NCBI GenBank assembly: GCA_023251855.1
Contig: JAHEYA010000137.1
Span: 1-6,607, forward strand
Length of the DNA stretch: 6,607 nucleotides
From: Bacteroidota bacterium
Lineage (GTDB): Bacteria > Bacteroidota > Bacteroidia > 2-12-FULL-35-15
Reading direction: 5' to 3'
Each line of letters opens with the position of its first letter. The first letter of the stretch is position 1. The notes under the pieces were generated by a model that saw only the letters and a program-made list of their open reading frames with translations, did not search any database and was not told the origin of the DNA. This document shows positions 1 through 6,180 of the stretch, one piece after another. The translations under genes were made by a program, and so were the position numbers.

Positions 1-917
1 AAGTCCAGCAAAAACACCTGATGCAATTGATAGCAGAATTTAAAAACTCTCCTATTGCTGTAAATACTGCTGATGCAAACAAACAGCATTACGAAGTGCC
101 TGCAAAATTTTATCAATATTGTTTAGGAAAACATTTGAAATATAGCTCCGGTTATTGGAAAGAGGGTGTTACAAATATTGACACTTCCGAAAATGATATG
201 CTTGAATTAACCTGCGAGAGAGCAGAATTGCGCGATGAACAACATGTTCTGGAATTAGGATGTGGCTGGGGTTCTTTGTCTCTTTTTATGGCTGATAAAT
301 TTCCTAAAAGTACTTTTACCGCTGTTTCAAATTCACACAGTCAAAAACAATTTATTGACCAACAAGCTAAAAACAGGAGGATTCAGAACCTAACCGTAAT
401 TACGGCCGACATAAATGTATTTACTATCGATACTACATTCGATAGGGTTGTTTCTGTTGAAATGTTTGAACACATGCGTAATTATGAATTGTTGATGCAT
501 AAAATTTCAACCTGGCTAAAACCCCAAGGGAAACTGTTTGTACACATTTTCTCTCACAAAGAATATGCTTACAAATTTGAAGTGCGTGATGAAAGCGATT
601 GGATGAGTAAATACTTTTTTACCGGAGGAATAATGCCAAGTGATGATCTGTTATTATATTTCAATGACCACCTAAGTATTGAGAAACACTGGCATGTGAA
701 TGGAATGCATTATAGCAAAACTTCTGAAGCCTGGTTGCAAAATATGGATAAACACAAAGCTGAAATAATGCCGTTGTTTGAAGAAACGTATGGCAAACCA
801 GAAGCGGTTAAATGGTGGGTGTACTGGCGAATTTTTTATATGGCTTGTGCTGAACTATGGGCCTACAACGGAGGGAATGAGTGGTTGGTGAGTCATTATT
901 TATTTACCAAAAAATGA
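1..917 (+). CDS. CFA-synthase-like SAM-dependent methyltransferase, 5' end cut by window edge
   Basis: This is a class I SAM-dependent methyltransferase of the cyclopropane-fatty-acid-synthase / coclaurine-N-methyltransferase-like group, probably acting on unsaturated acyl chains of membrane phospholipids. Residues are counted from the ATG at 21. QHYEVP (22-27) and KYSSGYW (40-46) match the family's substrate-side motifs. VLELGCGWG (76-84) is the SAM-binding motif I. VEMFEH (146-151) matches the CFA-synthase MFEH motif, with its conserved Glu. The C-terminal block WRIFYMACAELWAYNGG (269-285) is typical of this subgroup. The reading frame stays open to the left edge, giving Val-Gln-Gln-Lys-His-Leu before the ATG. 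Relatives carry a longer N-terminal segment before the 'SPIA' region, so the true start probably lies outside the window and the ATG at 21 is internal. It is followed after 76 bases by the FAD oxidoreductase. The exact methylated product (ring, branch or furan precursor) is not determined by the sequence. Confidence 0.9.
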   Translation, partial: VQQKHLMQLIAEFKNSPIAVNTADANKQHYEVPAKFYQYCLGKHLKYSSGYWKEGVTNIDTSENDMLELTCERAELRDEQHVLELGCGWGSLSLFMADKFPKSTFTAVSNSHSQKQFIDQQAKNRRIQNLTVITADINVFTIDTTFDRVVSVEMFEHMRNYELLMHKISTWLKPQGKLFVHIFSHKEYAYKFEVRDESDWMSKYFFTGGIMPSDDLLLYFNDHLSIEKHWHVNGMHYSKTSEAWLQNMDKHKAEIMPLFEETYGKPEAVKWWVYWRIFYMACAELWAYNGGNEWLVSHYLFTKK

Positions 918-993
918 TGTTTATGATTTTACGCATTTCGTTCCCTATGAAGCGCTTTATTAATTCAGTAATATCAAAACATCGCAATTAAAA

Positions 994-2238
994 ATGAAAA
1001 AATTAGCGATTATCGGAACCGGGATTGCCGGAATGGGCTGTGGACATTTACTGCATAAAAAATATGATATTACCTTATTTGAACAGAATGATTATGTAGG
1101 CGGACATACCAATACCATTGTTGTTGATGAAAACGGGAAACCCGTATATATAGATACCGGATTTATGGTTTTTAATTATGCCACCTATCCAAACTTGTGT
1201 AATTTATTTGAGGAAATAAAAGCCCCGATAAAAAAATCGGACATGTCGTTTAGCGTACAGCATTGCGAAAGCGGCTTAGAATATAGTGGCTCGGGGCTGA
1301 ATGGAATTTTTGCCCAACGAAAAAATATTTTCAATGTTCAATACATCAAAATGTTACTGCAAGTAACCCGCTTTAATAAAGAGTGTGTAGCGGTTTTAGA
1401 AAATCCAAAATATGCCAACTATTCCTTAGGTGAATATATCAAAGAATTTAAATATGGAGAGGAACTGCTTTGGAAATATTTAGTTCCGATGAGTTCTGCA
1501 GTATGGTCCACACCAATGGAGTTAATGCTTGATTTTCCGGCTATTTCATTGATTCGTTTTTTTAAAAATCATGGCTTTTTAGGATTGAATACACAACATC
1601 AATGGTATACGTTACACAATGGGAGTGCGGCTTACCGCGAACTTTTAATAAAACCATTTAAAGATAAAATAATTACAAATAATGGAGTTATTAATGTTGT
1701 GCGCAAAAACAACAAGGCAATTGTAACCACTGTTGGTGGCTCTATTCAGGAGTTCGACAAAGTAATTTTTGCCTCTCATGCTGATCAAACATTACGCATG
1801 TTAGAAGAGCCAACTGCTGATGAAAAACGATTATTGCCCCCATTTAAATATCAAAAAAATTCTGCAACAATTCATACAGATGAATCTCTGATGCCAAAAA
1901 ATAAAAAGGTATGGAGTAGCTGGAATTACAGGATTGAGAACAGAAACGGAAAACAAATGCCAACTACAATATATTGGATGAATAGTTTGCAACAGGTTTC
2001 TAAAAATAAAAATTATTTTGTGTCGATCAGCGCATTGCCTGACAGTATTGATCCGACTAAAATTTTGAAAGAAATCGATTATGAACACCCTTTGTTTGGT
2101 ATCGCAGCAATGCAAGCACAGCAAGAATTACAAAAATTAAATGAGAGTGGACCACTTTATTTTTGTGGCAGTTATTTTAAATATGGGTTTCATGAAGATG
2201 CGTATGCAAGTGCGGTTAGCCTCTGCGCAAAGCTCTGA
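994..2238 (+). CDS. FAD-dependent amine-oxidase-type oxidoreductase (COG2907-like)
   Basis: This is a 414-residue flavoprotein of the NAD(P)/FAD-binding amine-oxidase superfamily. The N-terminus carries the dinucleotide fold: the G-T-G-I-A-G loop (8-13, GxGxxG), Glu30 ending the second beta strand and positioned to bind the adenosine ribose, and VGGHTNT (35-41), the usual amine-oxidase GG motif. The C-terminus FCGSYFKYGFHEDAYASA (about 390-407) is the flavin-contacting segment typical of this subgroup. There is no signal peptide, so the enzyme is cytoplasmic or peripheral at the membrane. The family neighbours CFA-type methyltransferases and DUF1365 proteins in many bacteria. Plant cyclopropane synthases carry a related oxidase domain fused in front of the methyltransferase. 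A Rhodobacter pathway for furan fatty acids includes desaturation and oxygenation of a methylated acyl chain. I infer a redox step on the methyltransferase product, but the reaction is unproven. The ATG at 994 places the GxGxxG loop at the normal distance from the start. Confidence 0.9.
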   Translation: MKKLAIIGTGIAGMGCGHLLHKKYDITLFEQNDYVGGHTNTIVVDENGKPVYIDTGFMVFNYATYPNLCNLFEEIKAPIKKSDMSFSVQHCESGLEYSGSGLNGIFAQRKNIFNVQYIKMLLQVTRFNKECVAVLENPKYANYSLGEYIKEFKYGEELLWKYLVPMSSAVWSTPMELMLDFPAISLIRFFKNHGFLGLNTQHQWYTLHNGSAAYRELLIKPFKDKIITNNGVINVVRKNNKAIVTTVGGSIQEFDKVIFASHADQTLRMLEEPTADEKRLLPPFKYQKNSATIHTDESLMPKNKKVWSSWNYRIENRNGKQMPTTIYWMNSLQQVSKNKNYFVSISALPDSIDPTKILKEIDYEHPLFGIAAMQAQQELQKLNESGPLYFCGSYFKYGFHEDAYASAVSLCAKL

Positions 2239-2243
2239 CACTG

Positions 2244-2361
2244 ATGGATAATGTGTGATGGAAGATGGATAATGTATAACCTGAAATAATAATTATATTT
2301 AGTGAATAAAATTTTTAATTATGTACAACACATCTTCCATTTTCCATCATACATCTTCCAT
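2244..2361. repeat. Long imperfect inverted repeat made of 21-base-period units
   Basis: The left arm (2244-2275) and right arm (2330-2361) are reverse complements at 26 of 32 positions. Two of the six mismatches would be G-U pairs in RNA on the + strand. The loop of about 54 bases is very AT-rich. Each arm is itself repetitive: GATGGATAATGT occurs exactly at 2243-2254 and 2264-2275, and ACATCTTCCAT exactly at 2330-2340 and 2351-2361, both with a 21-base period. The element begins five bases after the oxidoreductase stop and ends five bases before the DUF1365 start, so it fills the gap almost exactly. No T-run follows the stem, so it is not a classical terminator. It could be a non-autonomous repeat (MITE or REP-like) or an RNA processing or stability hairpin within the operon. 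No flanking target duplication is evident. Confidence 0.8.
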
Positions 2362-2366
2362 AAATA

Positions 2367-3158
2367 ATGCATAGCTGTCTATACAAATGTAATGTTATGC
2401 ATCACCGCTTGGAGCCGAAACAACATCGATTTCACTACAATATATTTATGTTTTATATTGACCTGGATAAAATTGATGTGCTCACTAAAAAGCTTTGGAT
2501 GGTGAGTCGTAACCGATTTAATTTTTTTAGTTTTAAAGACGATGAACACATTCAACTGCCTCGTGAAAATCCTGATAAATCAAAAAACACAAAACAACAT
2601 ATAACTGCTTACCTCAATCAAAATGGGATAAATGAAGGCCTCGACAAAATTATGTTGCTTACCAATTTCAATGTATTAGGTTATAATTTTAATCCCGTTT
2701 CATTTTATTTTTGTTTCGATAAAAATGCCGAACCACTTTGTGCTGTGGCTGAAATAGGGAATACATTCGGTGAAATAAAACCATTTTTTTTGGGTAAAAA
2801 ACAATTCGATTCCACCAAATTTTATTTGAATACAACTAAATATTTTTATGTTTCACCTTTTATTGATCATGATACTCAATTCGATTTTAACCTAGTAATC
2901 CCTGATGAAAAACTGAATATTCGAATTGATGATTTCAAAAACGAAAAAAGATTTTTTATCAGTACACTAACCGGCATACGTAAGCCTATCAACAATTTTA
3001 ACCTACTATGGTATAGCATTCGCTTCCCATTTATTACTTTAAAAATTATCTCATTAATTCACTGGCATGCTGTAAAACTTTGGTTCAAGAAATTGCCCTA
3101 CCACAAAAAAACAGCAAACCCGGAATTGCAAAAAGATGTTTTCCGCAGAAAAACATAG
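2367..3158 (+). CDS. DUF1365 family protein
   Basis: This 263-residue protein belongs to the DUF1365 (COG3496) family, whose biochemical role is not established. The start MHSCLYKCNVMHHR (1-14) has the family's characteristic opening (MHSxLYxG.V.H.R), which fixes the ATG at 2367 rather than the later ATG encoding Met11. Other family blocks are HRFHYNIFMFYIDLD (20-34), TNFNVLGYNFNPVSFYFCFD (99-118), AEIGNTFGE (128-136) and KYFYVSPF (158-165). No signal peptide is present. Hydrophobic stretches near 205-235 may associate with the membrane, but I do not call a firm transmembrane helix. The family is a regular partner of the two preceding enzyme families, which suggests a role in acyl-chain modification or in handling its lipid substrate. 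It lies directly after the long inverted repeat, with no visible Shine-Dalgarno sequence, and 25 bases before the glycosylase gene. Confidence 0.9.
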   Translation: MHSCLYKCNVMHHRLEPKQHRFHYNIFMFYIDLDKIDVLTKKLWMVSRNRFNFFSFKDDEHIQLPRENPDKSKNTKQHITAYLNQNGINEGLDKIMLLTNFNVLGYNFNPVSFYFCFDKNAEPLCAVAEIGNTFGEIKPFFLGKKQFDSTKFYLNTTKYFYVSPFIDHDTQFDFNLVIPDEKLNIRIDDFKNEKRFFISTLTGIRKPINNFNLLWYSIRFPFITLKIISLIHWHAVKLWFKKLPYHKKTANPELQKDVFRRKT

Positions 3159-3183
3159 GTGTTCGGAATAAAAAACAAAAGCA

Positions 3184-4401
3184 TTGAAAAAAAAGAATAT
3201 CGTACTTTCACTGGAACAAGCCCGTACACTTGCATTGCACAGCCAAGGATTATTACAACCTGGTTTTGGTAAAGGCAAAAAAGCAACACTTGCTGCTATT
3301 GAACTTTTAGGTTATGTTCAAATAGATACACTATCGGTTGTTGCAAGGGCTCACCACCACACACTTTGGAGCCGGTTACCCGATTACAATGAAAAGCATT
3401 TGAATGAACTTTTAGAAAAAGATAAAACCATTTTTGAATACTGGAGTCATGCTGCATCTTATTTGCCAATGAGTGATTACCGTTTTTCACTTCCTCGAAA
3501 AAAATCATATGCTGATGGCAAATCACATTGGTTTGGACAGGATAAAAAAATGAACAAATATGTGCTTGACAGAATAAAAGCGGAAGGAGCATTACAGTCA
3601 AAAGATTTTGAACACAAGAGAAAGGATCCGGGAAACTGGTATGAATGGAAACCTGCCAAGCGTGCATTAGAACAGCTTTTTATGGAAGGCCAATTAATGG
3701 TAGCTAAACGACAAGGCTTTCAAAAAGTATATAATTTGGCAGAACGTGTATTGCCTGCAAATGCGATTCTTTCCATGCCAACTGAAAAAGAAGTTGCTGA
3801 ACATCTAATTCGAAAAACAATTGTTGCTCACGGAATTTTTAGTGGAGCTGATATTACTTATTTACGCAGTAACATGAAAGCATTTGTTAGCAAAGCGTTG
3901 AAACATTTGCTTGTGGAAGGAGAATTGATTGAAGCAAACATAACAGGTTTGGAGAAACCATTTTTTACAACAACTGAAAATCAGTCGAAATCAATTGTAG
4001 AATCAGTAAAACAAAAAAACTATATTCATTTTCTTTCTCCTTTCGACAATACCGTAATTCAACGTAAGCGGGTACAAGAGCTCTTTAATTTTGATTATAT
4101 TATAGAATGTTATGTGCCTGAACCAAAATATGGTTATTTTACATTGCCCGTTTTGTATAACGATATGTTTGTTGCCCGTTTCGACCCGAAAGCAGACCGC
4201 TTAACAAAAATATTTTACATTAAATCCATACATTTTGAAAAAGGATTTAAACCCTCCGAAAACTTTAATCGCTTGTTTGCAAGCAGATTGTACGACTTCG
4301 CAACATTTAACGGCTGTACAAAAATTGTTATTGAAAAAGCTCATAAAGACTGGAAGAAAGCGGTGATGAATATTTTTTCTACTTTTGCACCATATCATTA
4401 A
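3184..4401 (+). CDS. ycaQ: YcaQ-type winged-helix DNA glycosylase (HTH_42 family), TTG start
   Basis: This 405-residue protein is of the YcaQ/AlkZ superfamily (COG3214, HTH_42): cytoplasmic DNA glycosylases made of winged-helix modules. E. coli YcaQ (AlkX) unhooks interstrand crosslinks caused by alkylating agents. LSLEQARTLALHSQGLL (8-24) is the N-terminal helix of the family. VQIDTLSVVARAHHHTLWSR (45-64) contains the catalytic Q-phi-D motif as Gln46-Ile47-Asp48, the YcaQ form rather than the Q-phi-Q form of the AlkZ branch. EYWSHAASYLPMSD (85-98), DFEHKRK (141-147) with WYEWKPAKRALEQLF (152-166), and the C-terminal LSPFDN and YVPEPKYGYF blocks also match. The frame has an upstream TAA at 3169-3171 and no ATG before about residue 96, so the TTG at 3184 is the best start because it keeps the conserved first helix. 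It follows the DUF1365 gene by 25 bases and precedes lspA by 11, so co-transcription is likely, although no direct functional link to lipids is known. Confidence 0.9.
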   Translation: MKKKNIVLSLEQARTLALHSQGLLQPGFGKGKKATLAAIELLGYVQIDTLSVVARAHHHTLWSRLPDYNEKHLNELLEKDKTIFEYWSHAASYLPMSDYRFSLPRKKSYADGKSHWFGQDKKMNKYVLDRIKAEGALQSKDFEHKRKDPGNWYEWKPAKRALEQLFMEGQLMVAKRQGFQKVYNLAERVLPANAILSMPTEKEVAEHLIRKTIVAHGIFSGADITYLRSNMKAFVSKALKHLLVEGELIEANITGLEKPFFTTTENQSKSIVESVKQKNYIHFLSPFDNTVIQRKRVQELFNFDYIIECYVPEPKYGYFTLPVLYNDMFVARFDPKADRLTKIFYIKSIHFEKGFKPSENFNRLFASRLYDFATFNGCTKIVIEKAHKDWKKAVMNIFSTFAPYH

Positions 4402-4412
4402 AACTCCTTTTT

Positions 4413-5036
4413 GTGAGAAAACCATTAATCATTGTCTTTGCAGTACTGCTGATTGACCAGCTCATAAAAATTTATGTGAAAACTCATTTTTTTCTTGGTG
4501 AAGAAGTAAATATTGTTGGCAACTGGTTCACTATCCATTTTACTGAAAATATTGGAATGGCCTACGGAATGGAGTTTGGAGGGAACTATGGAAAATTATT
4601 TTTAAGTATGTTCCGCATTGTTGCAGTAGCTGGTATCGGTTGGTATTTATGGAGTTTAACGCGGGATAAAGAAGATAAACTATATGTTTTTTGCATTGCA
4701 TTAATTTTTGCCGGTGCTATTGGAAACATTATTGACAGTGCTTTTTATGGTATACTTTTCAGCGACAGCAATTATGAGATTGCACGCTTTATGCCTGATG
4801 ATGGTGGGTATTCATCATTTTTGCATGGGAAAGTAGTAGATATGTTTTACTTCCCGGTTATTAAAGGCCATTTCCCGGCATGGTTTCCATTTTGGGGAAC
4901 CGAAGATTTTATTTTTTTTCGACCGGTATTTAATTTTGCCGATGCTTCAATAAGCACCGGTGTTGCCCTTATCATACTTTTTCAAAAACGTTTTTTTGGA
5001 AAAAAACCTGTTCCTATAGTGGATGGGAGCAATTGA
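4413..5036 (+). CDS. lspA: Lipoprotein signal peptidase (signal peptidase II), GTG start
   Basis: LspA is an inner-membrane aspartyl protease that cuts the signal peptide from prolipoproteins after diacylglyceryl transfer to the lipobox cysteine. Family signatures are in order: Asp15 in the first membrane helix (VLLIDQLIK), Asn46 in TENIGMAYG (44-52), GNIID with catalytic Asp108, GKVVDMF (139-145), and FNFAD with catalytic Asp177. Four hydrophobic segments are visible, near 4-22, 61-82, 89-109 and 172-191. At 207 residues it is longer than the E. coli enzyme (about 164). Extra loops lie between Asp108 and GKVVD (about 113-137) and between VVDMF and FNFAD (about 146-171), as I recall for Bacteroidota LspA proteins. 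The first in-frame ATG encodes residue 49, past Asp15, so the GTG at 4413 is the credible start. It is 11 bases after the glycosylase stop and converges on the PorP-like gene with a 14-base gap. Confidence 0.95.
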   Translation: MRKPLIIVFAVLLIDQLIKIYVKTHFFLGEEVNIVGNWFTIHFTENIGMAYGMEFGGNYGKLFLSMFRIVAVAGIGWYLWSLTRDKEDKLYVFCIALIFAGAIGNIIDSAFYGILFSDSNYEIARFMPDDGGYSSFLHGKVVDMFYFPVIKGHFPAWFPFWGTEDFIFFRPVFNFADASISTGVALIILFQKRFFGKKPVPIVDGSN

Positions 5037-5050
5037 TAAATAGTGCTATG

Positions 5051-5956
5051 CTAAAAAAACCGTGGTGATTTATAATCGTGTTTCTCTGAAGCAAATCCTT
5101 TTAATCTTGCCTGTATCATTATTTCATGTGAACCACTGCTGTAAGTCTTTACAGGCATAGCATTGTAATCATACGAATAACCAATCAGAATCCAATCCTG
5201 AATATTCACACCAACCAAACCTACAATAGATTCCTTAAAACGATAGGTTATACCGGCACGTATTTTTTCTTTGTAAACCACTGTTGCATTTAATTCATAC
5301 TGACGGATAAAACCACTGCTTTTCATTAATACAGCCGGTATCACGGCATAATCAGCACCAATATTTATTTTATATTTTGCGTACAGGAAAGAATGCCGTG
5401 GATTTGCAAATTCAGTAGCACCGCTCAGCGACTTGGTTATATGAGTGGAAGAAACTCCTGCTGTTAGCTTTGCTGTATTAAATTCAAGTCCCAAACCAAA
5501 ATCCGGAACAAAAGCACTTGTGTTGCCAAGCACTGCTTTGGGGTCGTTTCCTTGTTCATAAACCAATTTGCTGCCATCTAATCTTTTATTTACAAACCCT
5601 GCTGAAAGCCCACCGGAGAGCGTTGATGTTTCGGAAATTTTAGTGTGATAAGCGTAATTTAGTTTAACATTCAACGTGTTTTCAAACCCTACTTTATCAT
5701 TCAAAATAGTGAGTCCTGCACCTCCTTTGAGCTGATCAACAAAAGTGTGAACATTCAGAAACTGCGTAGATGGGGCATTATCAACACCTAACCATTGTTG
5801 CCGGGCAATTAATGAAGCGATCATTTTGTCGGAATTGCCTGTTGCAGCAGGGTTAAACACAGTTTCATTATACATATAATGGCTGAACTGAAAATCATTT
5901 TGTGCCAATGCAACACCTGGCAAAAATAAAAGCAGAAGGAGGTACTTTTTTTTCAT
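5051..5956 (-). CDS. PorP/SprF family type IX secretion membrane protein
   Basis: This 301-residue outer-membrane beta-barrel protein is of the PorP/SprF family, found in Bacteroidota with type IX secretion and gliding components. PorP works with the PorK-PorN ring and the OmpA-like PorE. SprF helps deliver the adhesin SprB. A signal peptide covers residues 1-18 (MKKK, an L-rich core, then ALA before Gln19). The mature start FSHYMYNETVFNPAATG (24-40) is the family's opening motif. ARQQWLGVDNAPSTQFLNVH (51-70) is its most typical block. The C-terminus has SGSHEIM (274-280) and ends SPRFF, as many members do. Alternating hydrophobic residues through the middle fit beta strands. Genomes usually carry several paralogues, so this may be an accessory copy rather than the core PorP. 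It lies 224 bases downstream of the OmpA-like gene on the same strand, with a REP-like repeat between. The ATG at 5956 is supported by the signal peptide. Confidence 0.92.
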   Translation of the reverse strand: MKKKYLLLLLFLPGVALAQNDFQFSHYMYNETVFNPAATGNSDKMIASLIARQQWLGVDNAPSTQFLNVHTFVDQLKGGAGLTILNDKVGFENTLNVKLNYAYHTKISETSTLSGGLSAGFVNKRLDGSKLVYEQGNDPKAVLGNTSAFVPDFGLGLEFNTAKLTAGVSSTHITKSLSGATEFANPRHSFLYAKYKINIGADYAVIPAVLMKSSGFIRQYELNATVVYKEKIRAGITYRFKESIVGLVGVNIQDWILIGYSYDYNAMPVKTYSSGSHEIMIQARLKGFASEKHDYKSPRFF

Positions 5957-5992
5957 TTTATAATTTGTTGATTAGAGTTCGTTTTTAAAACT

Positions 5993-6033
5993 ATGGAATT
6001 TCATTACAAGAATTCCGTTTTTACAAATTCCAT
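5993..6033. repeat. Nine-base inverted repeat upstream of the PorP-like gene
   Basis: ATGGAATTT (5993-6001) and AAATTCCAT (6025-6033) are perfect reverse complements separated by 23 bases. The spacer holds a further AATTCC (6011-6016), which offers an alternative, tighter pairing with GGAATT (5995-6000). The element lies 37 bases before the PorP-like start codon on the - strand. It could form a weak AT-rich hairpin in the leader or be an operator, but a nine-base match in such AT-rich DNA can arise by chance. Confidence 0.3.
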
Positions 6034-6039
6034 TTTTTG

Positions 6040-6120
6040 ACCTCATCCCCAACCCTTCTCCAAGGGAGAAGGGAGCTATGGCATTTAAGTCCTCTCCTTT
6101 GGAGAGGATTTAGGTGAGGT
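6040..6120. repeat. REP-like element: two perfect hairpins inside a larger inverted repeat
   Basis: The first hairpin is CCCTTCTCC (6053-6061), loop AAG, GGAGAAGGG (6065-6073), a perfect nine-base stem. The second is CCTCTCC (6091-6097), loop TTT, GGAGAGG (6101-6107), a perfect seven-base stem. The outer ends ACCTCA (6040-6045) and TGAGGT (6115-6120) are also complementary, and the two halves align as imperfect reverse complements of one another. This paired-hairpin layout is like REP/BIME elements. The C/G-rich text stands out from the AT-rich surroundings. I recall similar CTCTCC..GGAGAGG..GGTGAGG text as a dispersed repeat in many bacterial genomes, which is memory and not a search result. 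Neither stem is followed by a T-run on either strand, so I do not call a terminator. Copy number in this genome cannot be seen from one window. Confidence 0.75.
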
Positions 6121-6180
6121 TTCTTAATCGAATTTACTACGCTTCCTGTGCATCCGTGATTCATTCGTTTTCAAATCGGT

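Noticed and set aside
918..993. Gap between methyltransferase and oxidoreductase genes, scanned for promoter, terminator or small gene
   Set aside because: No TAnnTTTG, no stem followed by a T-run and no ribosome-binding motif were found; nothing can be supported here.
1831..2124. Open frame on the - strand inside the oxidoreductase gene
   Set aside because: It is antisense to a well-supported flavoprotein coding region and its translation shows no recognisable motif; treated as a shadow frame.
2294..2301. TATATTTA, close to the Bacteroidota -7 element TAnnTTTG
   Set aside because: The last base is wrong, no matching -33 element is present at the right distance, and such strings are expected by chance in the AT-rich loop.
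3054..3667. Several - strand open frames across the end of the DUF1365 gene and the start of the glycosylase gene
   Set aside because: They overlap each other and two well-supported + strand genes, and show no family motif.
4201..4425. - strand open frame over the glycosylase 3' end
   Set aside because: Antisense to conserved coding sequence with no signal of its own.
5037..5050. Convergent gap between lspA and the PorP-like gene, considered as a bidirectional terminator
   Set aside because: Only 14 bases, and no convincing stem was found there or in the adjoining gene ends, despite short A runs.
6053..6107. Hairpins considered as intrinsic terminators for the OmpA-like gene
   Set aside because: Neither stem is followed by a run of T in either direction; the paired nested layout fits a REP-like repeat better.
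5957..6180. Search for a Bacteroidota promoter for the PorP-like gene on the - strand
   Set aside because: No match to TAnnTTTG in that orientation was found, so neither an own promoter nor read-through from the OmpA-like gene is proven.
6122..6180. Stretch between the REP-like element and the OmpA-like stop
   Set aside because: It contains a CATCCGTGATTCATTCG string that looks like degenerate repeat debris, but no internal repeat or structure in this window supports calling a feature.
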